From the NCBI GenBank assembly GCA_963664675.2, contig CAXXLB010000007.1:62001-126000 (forward strand): a DNA stretch of 64,000 nt. Direction: 5' to 3'. The translations under genes were made by a program, and so were the position numbers. The stretch is from JASGMR01 sp963664675. Lineage in GTDB: Bacteria > Thermotogota > Thermotogae > Petrotogales > Kosmotogaceae. Under the pieces are notes generated by a model. That model saw only the letters and a program-made list of their open reading frames with translations. It searched no databases and was not told where the DNA came from. Every line of letters begins with the position of its first letter. Position 1 is the stretch's first letter. Shown here piece by piece: positions 26,079 to 35,162 of the stretch.

Positions 26079-27794
26079 ATGGATTGGGAAAAAGTATACA
26101 GAGATTTATTCAGTTCGTTGAATGATGGCGTTGTGCTTTCTGATAAAAATCAAATAATAATAGATGCAAATATTTCTTTTTTGAAGATGTTCGGATACGA
26201 AAAAGAAGAAATATTGCATAAAGCTCTGGATGGTTTGTTTTCTTCCGATAAAGATATACATAATGATGCGGAAAAAATCACACATGATTTGAGTCATGAA
26301 AATAAGATTCAAGCCAAAACAGTCAGAACCGATAAATATGGAAAGAGAATACCAGTACAGATCATTTCCTTCCCCGTCAGGGAAAATGATGAAGTGGTCT
26401 ACTTTTTCACTATTTACAAAGATATTACAGAAATATCCAATATTGAAAAAAAGTATAAAAGAATTGTAGATTCACTGCCCGAAGAAATTTATGCTTTTAA
26501 TTCCAAAAATATGGAAGAAATTATTTCGAAAAATGCAAAAAGTATATATTTTCTTTTGAATGATGATGATAAAAATAAAATCAAAGATGCCACGGATATT
26601 ATTTCGGAAAGAAAGAAAACAGTGAATTTCATTACCCATATCGAAGAAAAAACCGGAGAGCTGAAATGGTATCGGATAAATATTATATATATAAATGAAG
26701 ATGAAAAGCTTGTCATATTGAAGGATATAACTATACAGAAAAATTCGGATGAAGAGAAGAACAGGTGGAATGTTTTTTATAACAATTTGTCATTGACCAT
26801 AAAAGATGTATTGAGTTCCGATCTGAATGAAAATTCGTATCAAAAGATACTCGATTATGCTGTGGCATCGATTCCGGAAATAGATGGTGGAAGTGTCCTT
26901 GAAAAAAGGGAAGATGGCCTGTACCATTTTGTGGCACTCACAAAAAATTACGACAGAAAAATTTTAATGAATATAACCCTGAATCCGGACGAGCTCCATG
27001 GAAAGGAATCGGATACGATTCAAATCACGGAAAATATGGTATCGGGGAACACATGTCAGATCACGAAAGATGAAAAATTCGACAGACTGAACGAGGGCCA
27101 CGAAGAAAAAAAGGCTATAAGAGCCGTGATTTCTATACCAATTTTGTTCAAATATGCGAGAATGTATATCTTTTTGGATTCATTCAGTGTGAGCGAATTC
27201 AGACCCGAAGTGGTTAAAATGGGAAAAATTTTTGCACAACAGATAGAAGTCCTGGTGAAAAGGTTATCGCTTGAAAGTGAAATCAAAAATCAGTTGCAGC
27301 AGCTTGAATTCTATTCCTTCAACGATCCGCTCACAAATCTGCCAAACAGAAGGGCATTTTATAAAAAAATAAATGAGGTAATGAAGGAAAAAGACGTAGA
27401 TAGGTTGAACGTCGTTTATTTCGATCTGGACGGTTTTAAAAAAATAAATGACATTTTTGGTCACGAATACGGAGATATCGTTTTGAGAAAAATAGGAGAT
27501 CTGATGATTGAAAAAATCGATGAAAGGATATTTTTCGCGAGAATAGGCGGGGATGAATTCATAGCTTATTTTATCAATTATTCTATAAAAGAAATAAACG
27601 AAATTGCCATGGAACTGATCGGAAAGATTGAGAACATGAAGACCATAAAAGAAAAATGTGTCAGAGTGAGCGCATCGTACGGGATTTCAACTTATAAAAA
27701 AGAAAACAGCAATATAAATGATCTGATCGCGAAGGCCGATCAGAATATGTATGAACAAAAAAGAGTTAAAAAGATGAAGACCAATCCGGAATAG
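26079..27794 (+). CDS. PAS-PAS-GAF-GGDEF diguanylate cyclase, 571 aa
   Basis: The protein makes cyclic di-GMP in the cytoplasm in response to a signal. Residues about 8-115 are a PAS domain (LNDGVVLSDKNQIIIDANISFLKMFGY, ending FFTIYKDITE), 120-220 a second PAS-like domain, 240-400 a GAF-like domain, and 410-570 the GGDEF catalytic domain with DPLTNLPNRRAFYKK, VVYFDLDGFKKINDIFGH and an intact RIGGDEF. No RxxD inhibitory site is found in its usual place, so product feedback may be absent. No membrane span is seen. The gene stands alone. Start ATG 26079; the earlier TTG 26073 is possible. Confidence 0.88.
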   Translation: MDWEKVYRDLFSSLNDGVVLSDKNQIIIDANISFLKMFGYEKEEILHKALDGLFSSDKDIHNDAEKITHDLSHENKIQAKTVRTDKYGKRIPVQIISFPVRENDEVVYFFTIYKDITEISNIEKKYKRIVDSLPEEIYAFNSKNMEEIISKNAKSIYFLLNDDDKNKIKDATDIISERKKTVNFITHIEEKTGELKWYRINIIYINEDEKLVILKDITIQKNSDEEKNRWNVFYNNLSLTIKDVLSSDLNENSYQKILDYAVASIPEIDGGSVLEKREDGLYHFVALTKNYDRKILMNITLNPDELHGKESDTIQITENMVSGNTCQITKDEKFDRLNEGHEEKKAIRAVISIPILFKYARMYIFLDSFSVSEFRPEVVKMGKIFAQQIEVLVKRLSLESEIKNQLQQLEFYSFNDPLTNLPNRRAFYKKINEVMKEKDVDRLNVVYFDLDGFKKINDIFGHEYGDIVLRKIGDLMIEKIDERIFFARIGGDEFIAYFINYSIKEINEIAMELIGKIENMKTIKEKCVRVSASYGISTYKKENSNINDLIAKADQNMYEQKRVKKMKTNPE

Positions 27795-28482
27795 ATGAAA
27801 GAAAAACTGCAGTGTACAGTGTTTAGGATTCAGTGCCTGAAAGACAGTTCTTGGTGTATAGTGTCTGGTGCTTGGAAAAGAGAACTGTCAATAGATAACA
27901 GAGAAAGGACAGGATATAGTGTTTGGGGTTTGGTGCCTGGTTAAAAACAAAAAACTTAGATCAAAATGCCAAAGAGCAGAAGGAAAAAAAATCATCAAAA
28001 ATAGATAAAAAAACGGTGTAAACTGTAAAAATATTCATAAATATTTTGAAATTCTGTCTTCAAAAATAATGACTAATTGAACAAGAATACCAGCCCAGTT
28101 TCTTATTCTCTGTGTCCATTTTTTGGTTATGTTTATCATGGATAAATAAAGAATTTTCGTTCCGCCTAAAAGATGAAGTAGAATTGCTGACTGTGTTCTG
28201 CTTTTGTTCTCTATTCTCTACTTCTCTATTATCTTTTACCGATCGCTTTTCTATTGCTTTCCAATCGCTTCACAACTGTTCAGCCATCGCTCAGCTATTT
28301 TTAGCCATTATCTTGTTTTCCACTCTCTGTTGTCTTCTTACAATTTATTTTTAATGGGTATAAATTTACTCGGATATTAATTAAATATTTAAATGCAATA
28401 TCATAAGAGTTGGGATTTTCTCATGTAACTTCCATCAGGCTTTCCGTTTGCTCTGTTCATTAAAAGGTAACTTTTTAATTCG
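27795..28482. repeat. Intergenic degenerate repeats of two sequence families
   Basis: About 27815-27945 is text of the type CAGTGTTTAGG, AGTGTCTGGTGCTTGG and TTTGGTGCCTGG mixed with AGAGAACTG, also found at 41865-41900 and 43060-43115. About 28190-28325 is the other family (CCGATCGCTTT, CTATTGCTTTCC, CAGCCATCGCTCAGC) also seen at 1075-1150 and 11310-11415. No gene is present. Confidence 0.6.
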
Positions 28483-28511
28483 TTGACTTTTAAAATGTAG
28501 GCATGTATACT
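28483..28511 (+). promoter_or_regulatory. Sigma-70-type promoter of the FecBCD-like operon
   Basis: TTGACT (28483-28488) and TATACT (28506-28511) are separated by exactly 17 bp and lie 36 bp before the start ATG 28547. This is one of the clearest promoters in the window. Confidence 0.75.
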
Positions 28512-28546
28512 TTTGATATATTATTCTATTAAGGAGAGTGTGGTAT

Positions 28547-29578
28547 ATGAAAAGAATACAGATAGTTATTTTATTAATCCTGATCACTTTTTCAGTCTCC
28601 TTTTCCTCAAAGGTCATAGTTGATCAGAGAGGCGAAGAGGTCGTTTTAAAAGATGATATACAGCGAATTGTTACGCTTCCCATGCCGGCACCGGCCCTGT
28701 TATTTGCGCTTGACAAGTCGGGCGAGAAGATTGTTGGGATGCACCCGTCTTCGATGACAGCAGTGAAAGACAGTATCCTTTCTCAGATGGCTCCTGCCAT
28801 GCTGCAGGCGAATACAGGCTTCGTCAAAAGTGGTTTTGAAACGAACGTTGAAGAGGTTTTAAAATTGAATCCGGATGTCATTCTTCAGTGGTGCGACAAA
28901 GGAGAAAAAATTATCGAGCCGCTTGACCGCACAGGTATCCCGGTTATAGGTCTTAAATATGGATCACAGGAGGATCTTGAAGTCTGGTTGACCATCTTTG
29001 GAGAGTTATTGGATGAACAGGAACAGGCAGCAAAATTCATCGAGTTTCACAGAAAAGCGATCGAAGATTTTGAAGCTCAGACGACAAATATTCCAAACGA
29101 GGAAAAACCAAAAATTTTATATCTTCCTTACGGTTCTCAGCTTTACACTACGGGGAAGGGAACATACAACGATTTTTACTTCGGTTTGACGGGAGCCAAC
29201 AATGTCGCGAGTGACATCGAGGGCTGGAAGATCGTTACAATGGAACAGATTATGCTCTGGAACCCGGATATAATTTACGTTGGAAATTTCAGCGATGAAA
29301 TGCCGGAAGATTTTATCACTAACAGTTTTGAATCTCAGGACTGGTCCACAATCAACGCTATTAAGGAAAAAGCAATTTATAAGGTTCCTCTCGGAGTTTA
29401 CAGATGGGACCCCCCAAGTCAGGAATCCCCACTTATGTGGAAATGGCTTTTAAAAAAGCAGCATCCTGAACTTGCAGATTATGATATGAAAGTTGTCACC
29501 GGTGATTTCTACGAGGAGTTTTACGATTACACCCTGAGTGAAGAACAACTTTCGGAAATCTTTTATGAAGTAGAATAA
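28547..29578 (+). CDS. FecB/BtuF-type metal-chelate binding protein, 343 aa
   Basis: A periplasmic binding protein of cluster A-II (iron-siderophore, haem or cobalamin). It has a Sec signal (ITFSVSFSS) without a lipobox, then the family opening VIVDQRGEEVVLKDDIQRIVTLP, a long backbone helix, and EEVLKLNPDVILQW and EQIMLWNPDIIYVGN in the two lobes. ATG 28547 lies 10 bases after AAGGAG. The operon continues with FecCD permease, ATPase and two amidotransferase-fold proteins. Ligand cannot be named: no cobalamin riboswitch or Fur box was recognised upstream. Confidence 0.83.
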   Translation: MKRIQIVILLILITFSVSFSSKVIVDQRGEEVVLKDDIQRIVTLPMPAPALLFALDKSGEKIVGMHPSSMTAVKDSILSQMAPAMLQANTGFVKSGFETNVEEVLKLNPDVILQWCDKGEKIIEPLDRTGIPVIGLKYGSQEDLEVWLTIFGELLDEQEQAAKFIEFHRKAIEDFEAQTTNIPNEEKPKILYLPYGSQLYTTGKGTYNDFYFGLTGANNVASDIEGWKIVTMEQIMLWNPDIIYVGNFSDEMPEDFITNSFESQDWSTINAIKEKAIYKVPLGVYRWDPPSQESPLMWKWLLKKQHPELADYDMKVVTGDFYEEFYDYTLSEEQLSEIFYEVE

Positions 29579-29598
29579 TTTTAGAAAGCTGTTCAAAG

Positions 29599-30612
29599 AT
29601 GCAGAAAAGAAATCCACTCATTGTTTTTATATTGTTTCTGGCACCAATTGTGGCATTATTTGTATCTCTTGGTATCGGTAGATATTATATTCCCATTGAC
29701 AGGAGTTTTAAGATTTTGTTCTCGCAGTTCTTTTCTATCGATCAGACATGGCAGGACATTGAAAAGACGGTCATTATAAATCTGAGATTACCAAGAATCC
29801 TGCTGGCACTTCTGACGGGTGCTGGCCTTTCCGTCTCCGGGGCGGCGTTTCAGGGAATGTTCAGAAATCCCCTCGTCAGCCCCCATATTTTGGGAGTTTC
29901 GGCTGGAGCGGGATTTGGCGGAGTACTGGCGATGGTTTTTTTGAAAAATTCTTCCCTGGTATTTTTATGTGCTTTTTGTTTTGGGTTGCTGTCTATTCTG
30001 GTTGCTTTCTTTTTCAGCAGAACCAAACGAAAGACTACCACTCTGTCGCTTGTACTTTCAGGAGTTATTGTCAGTGCGTTTTTTACATCCCTTATCTCAC
30101 TGGTTAAATTCGTTGCCGATCCTGTTGATGAGCTACCCTCAATCGTCTTCTGGTTGATGGGTAGTTTTTCGGATGCGAGTTATGAAAAGCTGAAACTCAT
30201 CTCAATACCTCTGGTGGTGTGTATTATCATACTATTCTTGCTCAGGTGGCGCATAAATATTCTTTCGCTTGGAGAGGAGGATGTGAAGGCGTTGGGTCTG
30301 AATCCGAACACCCTGAGATGGATGGTCATACTTCCGGTAACCGTGATCGTTTCCCTGAGCGTCTCAGTCAGTGGTATGATCGGCTGGGTAGGACTTGCAA
30401 TTCCGCATATCTGTCGGATGATAGTAGGCAACGATCATAAAATTCTCATACCCTGTTCCATTTCAGTGGGGGCGGTTTATATGGTGGTCATGGATGATCT
30501 TGCCAGATCTCTTACATCCGCAGAAATACCTCTTGGGGTACTCACAGCATTGATCGGAATTGTCATCTTCGGAATTCTTTTAAAGCGATCTAAAGGGGGT
30601 GTACTGTTTTGA
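29599..30612 (+). CDS. FecCD-family permease, 337 aa
   Basis: An inner-membrane permease with about ten spans, with the family marks LRLPRILLALLTGAGLSVSG, FRNPLVSPHILGVSAGAGFG and VSGMIGWVGLAIPHICRM near the C-terminus. It serves as homodimer for the binding protein encoded 20 bp upstream. The ATPase start codon overlaps its stop by 4 bp. Confidence 0.88.
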   Translation: MQKRNPLIVFILFLAPIVALFVSLGIGRYYIPIDRSFKILFSQFFSIDQTWQDIEKTVIINLRLPRILLALLTGAGLSVSGAAFQGMFRNPLVSPHILGVSAGAGFGGVLAMVFLKNSSLVFLCAFCFGLLSILVAFFFSRTKRKTTTLSLVLSGVIVSAFFTSLISLVKFVADPVDELPSIVFWLMGSFSDASYEKLKLISIPLVVCIIILFLLRWRINILSLGEEDVKALGLNPNTLRWMVILPVTVIVSLSVSVSGMIGWVGLAIPHICRMIVGNDHKILIPCSISVGAVYMVVMDDLARSLTSAEIPLGVLTALIGIVIFGILLKRSKGGVLF

Positions 30613-31376
30613 AAGTTGAGATAAAGAATGCTTCCTTTGCGTACACGGATTCGAATTATTTGTTTAAAAATCTGAACATGAAAATTCAGGAGAAAGATAT
30701 TGTGTCTATACTCGGTCCAAATGGAACGGGAAAAACGACTCTGATAAAGTGCGTACTCGGTTTGCTCAAATTCAATACCGGTGAGGTCAGAGCTGATGGT
30801 TCACCTGTTAAAAAGAACGACATTTTTGGGTACGTTCCCCAGACACACAGTATGAATGCCCCCTATACGGCATTTGAAATGGTTCTGATGGGAAGGGCGA
30901 GATTCATCAGTAATTTTTCAAGCCCCGGAAAAAACGATCTGGGGATCGCCCGTGAAATGATGAAAAAGGTAGGAATAAGCAACCTTGGAGACAGGATATT
31001 CCAGACACTCAGTGGTGGGGAAAGGCAGCTTGTCCTGACCGCAAGGGCGCTCGCCAGTGAATGTAATATGCTGATCATGGACGAACCGACATCCGCACTC
31101 GATTTCAAGAATCAGTACAAAACGTTGAAAATGATCAAAGAGGTTGCCAACGAACATGGCATCTGTATCCTTTTTACCACTCATCAGCCGGAACACGCCC
31201 TTTACGCATCAGGGAAAACCCTGTTGATGGGCGGGGAAGATTTCAATTTTTTTGGAGAAACGACAGAAGTCATTTCCGAAGAAAATTTAAAAAAGATATA
31301 TGGTTTAAATACAAAGATTGTAGAGATCAACCACGAGTTGGGGATCTCAAAGGCCGTTGTTCCAATAATGGAATGA
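30609..31376 (+). CDS. FepC-type ABC ATPase, 255 aa
   Basis: The energising subunit of the chelate importer. Walker A is GPNGTGKTTLIK, the signature is LSGGERQLVLTARAL, Walker B is NMLIMDEPTSALD and the switch His is in LFTTHQPEHAL. Translation starts at TTG 30609 overlapping the permease stop (TTTTGA), an obligate coupling. Length is normal. Confidence 0.9.
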   Translation: MKVEIKNASFAYTDSNYLFKNLNMKIQEKDIVSILGPNGTGKTTLIKCVLGLLKFNTGEVRADGSPVKKNDIFGYVPQTHSMNAPYTAFEMVLMGRARFISNFSSPGKNDLGIAREMMKKVGISNLGDRIFQTLSGGERQLVLTARALASECNMLIMDEPTSALDFKNQYKTLKMIKEVANEHGICILFTTHQPEHALYASGKTLLMGGEDFNFFGETTEVISEENLKKIYGLNTKIVEINHELGISKAVVPIME

Positions 31377-31400
31377 AATGGAATAATAAGGAGGAGATTT

Positions 31401-32039
31401 ATGATTATAAAAACAGCAGCGGTGTACAGTGGCATCAGCTATCAAAGGGGTGTTTTCATAGAGAGTGATTACGGTAAAAAATTCGATGTGATTCCCGTGA
31501 CGGAATTCAGAAAAACGGACATCTCATCGTACGACATTCTTCTTTTTCCAAGAGGAACAGACGAAGAAGCGATGTTAAATGACGCCGGCAGAATAGAAGA
31601 TTTTCTGAATTCGGGAAAAGTTGTCATTTCAATGGGAGAGATACCGAGAAACTGGCTTCCAGGAACCAATTGGGATGGCGTTATTCCTGAGGATGACGGT
31701 CCGCTGGATATCTGTACTTTTAAAAAAGGTGATATCGATGTCAAACATGAAATATTCGAAAACATAGAACCGAACGAGTTGCACTGGCACAAAGGAGCAA
31801 CAGGATGGTGCTGCCACGGCCATCTGATCCCGCCTGAAAACGCGGAAATACTCGTAGTGAATAAGAGAGGCGATGCCATGATGTATATAGACAGGGAAAG
31901 CACGAAGGGAACACTTCTGATAACATCACAGCTTGATGCGGTCTGTCATAGCTATCATGGTGTAGAAGGAGCAAAGAAAGTTCTGGATAACATTCTTAAA
32001 TGGGCAGAAAAAGAAGTTATGAGATTGAGAGGTGTTTGA
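31401..32039 (+). CDS. Amidotransferase-fold protein A of the chelate-import operon, 212 aa
   Basis: The fold looks like class I glutamine amidotransferase/ThuA (KTAAVYSGISYQRG, YDILLFPRGTDEEAML, FLNSGKVVISMGEIPRNWLPG), but the position of the usual nucleophile Cys in the GxCxG elbow is taken by GEI, so glutaminase activity is not expected. A His/Cys-rich stretch (LHWHKGATGWCCHGHL) could bind metal. It starts 24 bp after the ATPase with AAGGAGG, and a paralogue follows directly. Joint expression with a FecBCD importer suggests a role in handling the imported metal or chelate. This is inference; no family name is certain. Confidence 0.6.
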   Translation: MIIKTAAVYSGISYQRGVFIESDYGKKFDVIPVTEFRKTDISSYDILLFPRGTDEEAMLNDAGRIEDFLNSGKVVISMGEIPRNWLPGTNWDGVIPEDDGPLDICTFKKGDIDVKHEIFENIEPNELHWHKGATGWCCHGHLIPPENAEILVVNKRGDAMMYIDRESTKGTLLITSQLDAVCHSYHGVEGAKKVLDNILKWAEKEVMRLRGV

Positions 32040-32041
32040 CA

Positions 32042-32662
32042 ATGTCTAAAAATGCTTTAATCTATTCTGGTACAAATTGGCAGTATGATATTTTCAATAC
32101 GGAAAAATATAAGGAGAGATTCGGAACACTTTTATACGTTACCGATATCTCTGAAGAGTCACTGAAAGAATTGGATGCGATAATCATACCGCGGGAATCG
32201 AATCAGGAAGCGCTGCTTGAGAAAGCGGATGTCATCAGACAGTTTCTCGACGATGGAAAAACTGTTGTTTCCTTCGGTGAAATATCGGTCCCCTGGTTGC
32301 CGGATGCGCAGTGGATAGACAGGTATCCGAAGTTCAAATACAAAGAATCACTGAACTGGGACAAGGGGAACCTTTTTACGGACCCGTATAAAATATTACT
32401 TCCCGAACATCCCGTTCTGAAAGGTCTGACTATTGAGGATCTGCAATGGCATTTTCACGGCGTCCTCAAGGCTCCTGAAACTGCGGATGTTCTCGTTGAA
32501 TACGGGGAATATGGTGATGTGCTCTACATAGATTCAAAAAAATATAACGGAATAATACTTGCAACTACTCTGGATCCTATCGTTCACGCGGGATACGGTG
32601 TTATAAAAAAGACGCAGAAATTCCTTGACTCGGTTTTGAACTGGCTTGACACCCTCAAATAG
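32042..32662 (+). CDS. Amidotransferase-fold protein B, paralogue of A, 206 aa
   Basis: The sequence parallels the upstream gene along its whole length: LIYSGTNWQYDIF, LDAIIIPRESNQEALL, FLDDGKTVVSFGEISVPWLP, LQWHFHGVL and a C-terminal LDPIVHAGYGV block. Shared features are GEI in place of a Cys nucleophile, W-L-P just after it, and WH before HG. It lacks the CC pair of protein A. ATG 32042 is 2 bp after the first gene's stop, with GAGAGGTG as ribosome site. The two may form a heterodimer. A strong terminator follows. Confidence 0.6.
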   Translation: MSKNALIYSGTNWQYDIFNTEKYKERFGTLLYVTDISEESLKELDAIIIPRESNQEALLEKADVIRQFLDDGKTVVSFGEISVPWLPDAQWIDRYPKFKYKESLNWDKGNLFTDPYKILLPEHPVLKGLTIEDLQWHFHGVLKAPETADVLVEYGEYGDVLYIDSKKYNGIILATTLDPIVHAGYGVIKKTQKFLDSVLNWLDTLK

Positions 32663-32683
32663 CAATTGATCCGAACAATGAAG

Positions 32684-32720
32684 ATACCACCGGACTTTAT
32701 CTCCGGTGGTATTGTTATTT
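32684..32720 (+). terminator. Terminator of the FecBCD-like operon
   Basis: ATACCACCGGA (32684-32694) and TCCGGTGGTAT (32702-32712) form a perfect 11-bp stem with a 7-base loop, followed by TGTTATTT. Confidence 0.85.
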
Positions 32721-33203
32721 GTATGGTTGCTTTGTAAGTTTAAGTGTAATTAAATTCACTAAGTAAGTTCTGTTGCAAGAAATGTTTTGCATATATTAAT
32801 TACCAATAAGAAGATACATCATTTATGTGAGCATTTAGTGATGAAATTCTTAAAATTAAATAAATTAAATAAAGTGGGATTTGAAATTTTTCTCCTTTAT
32901 ATCACAGTAAAGTGAAGATACCACACTTTTTCGTCGGAGTTTTTGTTAATGCCAACACATTTTCAAATGAAATTTATATTTTTTGCGTTCTGAGAACACT
33001 AATGTGAGAAAAATGTATGCGCTTTCTGCGATCATCGGTAAAATCCGGTCATAACTCCTGTGGAACTTTTGGAGACTGGAACACGGATTTTAAATATCTG
33101 GTTTTCTTATCACATATCGCTGTGCTATAATGATTTACATATCTGTTCTTTTCCCATATATCAAGGAATATTGAACGAAAAAAATTTGCGTGGAGGAAGT
33201 TCT
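32721..33203. other. Intergenic, no gene seen
   Basis: AT-rich spacer. The longer frame from 33060 has no ribosome site and unlike-protein composition before 33204, so it was not taken as coding. The GGAGG at 33192-33196 belongs to the gene at 33204. Confidence 0.4.
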
Positions 33204-33410
33204 ATGAGTAAATATAATGCTCTCTGGGAATATGTCCAAAAGGACGGTGGTTCATCAATAAAACTATCCTTCGATGAAATACATGATATCGTCGGGATTG
33301 AGATAGACCATTCTTTTTTGAGCTATAAAAAGGAACTGGTGCAATATGGATACCAGGTTGGAAAGATTTCTCTCAAAGAACGGACAGTGATTTTCAATAA
33401 AATTGATTGA
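33204..33410 (+). CDS. Small conserved protein (DUF7662-like), 68 aa
   Basis: The product (SKYNALWEYVQKDGGSSIKL start, then FDEIHDIVGIEID) resembles the short bacterial proteins grouped as DUF7662: an N-terminal K-Y-x-L-W/Y-E-Y helix, a LSFDEI helix and a C-terminal V-x-x-I-S-L-K-E beta hairpin. Start ATG 33204 follows TGGAGG. It is 29 bp before the MBL-fold gene and is probably cotranscribed with it. Function is unknown. Confidence 0.6.
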   Translation: MSKYNALWEYVQKDGGSSIKLSFDEIHDIVGIEIDHSFLSYKKELVQYGYQVGKISLKERTVIFNKID

Positions 33411-33439
33411 GGACAATAAAAATCCGGAGGGATGTAAAA

Positions 33440-34318
33440 ATGTATGAATTGGTACAGGTAGAAAAGCGAAGCTATTATATCAATTGTCCCGCCAAAATAG
33501 GTGTTTACAGGACGAATGACACCGATGTGTATTTGATAGATAGCGGTAATGATAAGGATGCAGGACGTAAAATCCGGCAGATAATGGATAAAAACGGCTG
33601 GAAACTCAAGGCGATCCTGAACACCCACTCCAATGCGGATCATATTGGAGGCAACCGATATCTGCAGAGGCAAACAGGTTGCATGATCTTTGCAAATGGA
33701 ATTGAGACCGCCTTCACCCGCTATCCGCTGCTGGAACCTTCGTTCCTGTACGGCGGATATCCCTCCGGAGAACTGCGCCATAAATTTCTGATGGCACAGG
33801 GAAGCGAGGTACGGGACATATCCGATACGGATTTTCCAGGTGAAATTGAGATAATACCGCTGCCGGGACATTTCTTTGATATGGTGGGTTTTCGCACACC
33901 GGATGATGTTGTTTTTCTCGCAGACTGCATAAGCAGCAGAAAAACACTGGACAAGTACGGTATACCTTTCATTTATGATGTTGATGCTTACCTGAAAACG
34001 CTGGACACTGTGGAAACCATGGAGGCTGCCATGTTTGTACCCGCCCATACCGAAGCATTCGCAGATATAGTTGAGCTGGTACGATATAACAGGATAAAGG
34101 TACTGGAAATAGCGGACAGAATATTGGATTTCTGTAAAACCGCCGCAACGTTCGAAGAAATCCTGCAGGAAATGTTCAATCAATACGGCCTGGTTATGAA
34201 CTTCGAGCAATATGTTCTGGTTGGAAGTACGATCCGGTCCTATATGTCCTGGCTCAGGGATACAAAAAAAGCGGACGTTCGCTTCGAAAACAACAGGATG
34301 CTCTGGGAACGGGCATAA
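33440..34318 (+). CDS. Metallo-beta-lactamase-fold hydrolase, 292 aa
   Basis: The core has the MBL pattern: VYLIDSGNDKDAGRK, the metal motif THSNADHIGGN, PLPGHFFDMVGF with the second-site His, LADC, and PAHTE near residue 195. The first motif is H-x-N-x-D-H, with Asn replacing the second His, which may alter the Zn1 site or metal choice. A C-terminal helical region of about 90 residues (FEEILQEMFNQYGL) is as in many MBL proteins. ATG 33440 follows CGGAGGG. Substrate is unknown. Confidence 0.82.
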   Translation: MYELVQVEKRSYYINCPAKIGVYRTNDTDVYLIDSGNDKDAGRKIRQIMDKNGWKLKAILNTHSNADHIGGNRYLQRQTGCMIFANGIETAFTRYPLLEPSFLYGGYPSGELRHKFLMAQGSEVRDISDTDFPGEIEIIPLPGHFFDMVGFRTPDDVVFLADCISSRKTLDKYGIPFIYDVDAYLKTLDTVETMEAAMFVPAHTEAFADIVELVRYNRIKVLEIADRILDFCKTAATFEEILQEMFNQYGLVMNFEQYVLVGSTIRSYMSWLRDTKKADVRFENNRMLWERA

Positions 34319-34440
34319 GGGAAAATTCTATACTTGAATGAGTATGATATGAAATCCGATTCAACATAAGATAAAAAGAGTTGCTTTTTATAGTCGTGAG
34401 CACTCTTCAAACTAATATATTTGACCCCTTCATTGTGGAG

Positions 34441-35112
34441 TTAATCTTTTGAGAATACCTGTAAGTTCGTCCTTACGGAAGAAGACGAGAATGCCTTAAT
34501 TCTCTCTTCCAGCTTTCTCAAATCTGTTTCAATGTAATCCTTCTCTATACCTGGAGGCGCATAGATTGTGAACAGCACTTCTGTGGTCGATGAAGTTATA
34601 CGGCTTTTGAAATCCGGTCCCCGCATGATGCTTGATATAACACTCATACCGTCGCATATCGCGAGATCTCCCTCGACAGCGGTTACTTCCCTTCCCGAAA
34701 TGGATCGATAATTCTCATTTCCGGAGGCAATTTTTAATTGTAAAGGTAACTGTAATTTCGACAGATCGTGCCCCGCAGTCAGCAACATGCTTTCAAGCTC
34801 GGATAAGAACATGGCCTGCAATAATCCGGGTTCTGTATGCGGTGTTTTTCTCCCTTTCAGTACGGATTCCAATTGTGCGATAACGGGATAGCTGCATTTG
34901 AATTTTTTGTAATAATTCGTATAAGCCCGTATCGGGTACAGCTTCTTCAATTCTTTTCTGTTAAGATGGCCGTATCTTCGCCTCATTTCATCAAGGCTAC
35001 TGGTGATCTCAGACGCTTCAACAAAGCGATTTACAGAAATATTTTTCATGATCAAAATTCCCGCTTTTGTTCCGGGAAAGATGTCCTCAACGTGATTATC
35101 AATTGTAAACAT
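34441..35112 (-). CDS. B3/B4 tRNA-binding-domain protein, 223 aa
   Basis: The protein corresponds to the B3/B4 domain of phenylalanyl-tRNA synthetase beta standing alone: AGILIMKNISV at the N-terminus, Y-P-I-R-A-Y, then SISGREVTAVEGDLAICDG and the C-terminal TTEVLFTIYAPPGI block. Such free-standing domains may hydrolyse mischarged tRNA or amino-acid analogues. ATG 35112 follows AGGAGG on its strand; the longer frame to 35238 overlaps the transporter gene and has no site. It is cotranscribed with the EamA transporter 50 bp upstream and divergent from a MocR gene. Confidence 0.78.
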   Translation of the reverse strand: MFTIDNHVEDIFPGTKAGILIMKNISVNRFVEASEITSSLDEMRRRYGHLNRKELKKLYPIRAYTNYYKKFKCSYPVIAQLESVLKGRKTPHTEPGLLQAMFLSELESMLLTAGHDLSKLQLPLQLKIASGNENYRSISGREVTAVEGDLAICDGMSVISSIMRGPDFKSRITSSTTEVLFTIYAPPGIEKDYIETDLRKLEERIKAFSSSSVRTNLQVFSKD

Positions 35113-35162
35113 ATTATCCTCCTGAATTTCAATTAATGAATATTCTCTATTGGTTATTGTGC

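Noticed and set aside
33060..33203. N-terminal extension of the small DUF7662-like protein
   Set aside because: No ribosome site; composition unlike protein; GGAGG lies directly before ATG 33204.
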